64,000 bases of DNA from Channallabes apus. Taxonomy: Eukaryota; Chordata; Actinopteri; Siluriformes; Clariidae. The notes under the pieces are model-generated. The model was given only the letters and a program-made list of their open reading frames with translations, was not told the origin of the DNA and searched no databases. Position numbers and translations under genes: made by a program. Below, piece after piece: positions 63,562 through 64,000 of this stretch (position 1 is its first letter; each line of letters starts with the position of its first letter). Location of the stretch: NCBI GenBank assembly GCA_030522415.1, contig CM060121.1, forward strand, positions 6,228,476 through 6,292,475, written 5' to 3'.

Positions 63562-64000
63562 TACAACATTTTTTTTACGACTAAATTGTATTTTAAAACT
63601 GCGGTGAATGAAAATGTCGCTTTGCGCCACCTGGCGGCCATTTTACAAATGACTTTGAAATGCAACTGATTTATTCTGGCCGCTGTCGTTTTGCCACGGC
63701 GGTGAGCGCAGCAGTAATAGCCATTCCGATTGGGTACCTACTGTAACCTTCACTCATTGCATCCAGCAAACTCAAAGCTGGGGGAACCATTATTTACATT
63801 AATAATTGATGGTGTTCAGATGTGCAGACTGTTAGTAAATGCCATTTCAATAATGCAGAGTACCCAATACTGAAATGCAGACCCTTTAATTTATCAATAG
63901 ATTTTACCACTGTTTATACTATCTGTTTACATTCCTCCAGGACATAACTTGGGATATTGTACGAGGTTATAAATGCACAGGAAAACAACCACCCACCAAC
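63562..64000. other. gene-free right edge
   Basis: 63600-63720 is richer in G and C (CCACCTGGCGGCCATTTT). No gene or known element is recognised. Confidence 0.5.

Overview
The window looks like nuclear DNA of a teleost fish. It has intron-containing genes with GT-AG splice sites, many CA/GT microsatellites, and a dense load of fish-type mobile elements: Tc1/mariner, hAT, L2/CR1 and RTE LINEs, tRNA-derived SINEs, Ty3/gypsy. The species cannot be fixed from sequence alone. No prokaryotic genes, rRNA genes or CRISPR arrays are visible.

The host content is a tandem cluster of immunoglobulin-superfamily receptor genes, all on the minus strand. They are built from cassettes of fixed size: a signal-peptide exon (55 coding bases), a V-like Ig exon (336 bases), a C2-like Ig exon (243 bases) and a transmembrane exon (about 113 bases). 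All Ig exons start and end in phase 1. The V domain lacks the usual F-strand cysteine and the C2 domain has four cysteines, as in the CD2/SLAM (CD2, CD48, CD244, Ly9) family. Reading from high to low coordinates there are three genes. Gene 3 (53060 to 39374) has signal, V, C2, V, C2, TM, the domain order of Ly9. Gene 2 (30972 to 26440) has signal, V, C2, TM and a cytoplasmic tail, the order of CD48/CD244-type receptors. Gene 1 (11884 to beyond the left edge) has signal, V, a V broken by a Tc1 transposon, a truncated C2 relic, and two more V exons. A conserved block upstream of the signal exons is present in three genes and in two orphan copies (about 24.1-24.5 kb and 56.9-57.1 kb). The 24 kb copy has lost its signal exon, so the cluster has been growing and decaying by duplication.

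Nearly everything else is mobile DNA inserted between or inside these genes. Left part: a LINE with an open reverse transcriptase (1-2391), small DNA elements, SINEs, an intact Tc1 element (8077-9678). 12.6-24 kb: a DNA element, an L2/CR1 LINE on the minus strand (14.2-15.9 kb), a non-autonomous LTR element with an Asp-Val/Pro repeat reading frame (17831-19887), hAT elements. 31-38 kb: RTE fragments, a Ty3/gypsy element with LTR, primer-binding site, gag, a mutated protease and integrase parts. 39-52 kb: a hairpin MITE, a decayed Tc1, a hAT MITE with a C-rich minisatellite, a second gypsy relic. 53-64 kb: LINE and SINE fragments, a foldback repeat and a 2.6 kb element encoding an unidentified conserved-looking protein.

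Functionally the genes are expected to encode cell-surface adhesion or signalling receptors of leukocytes. This rests on family resemblance; expression and ligands cannot be seen here.
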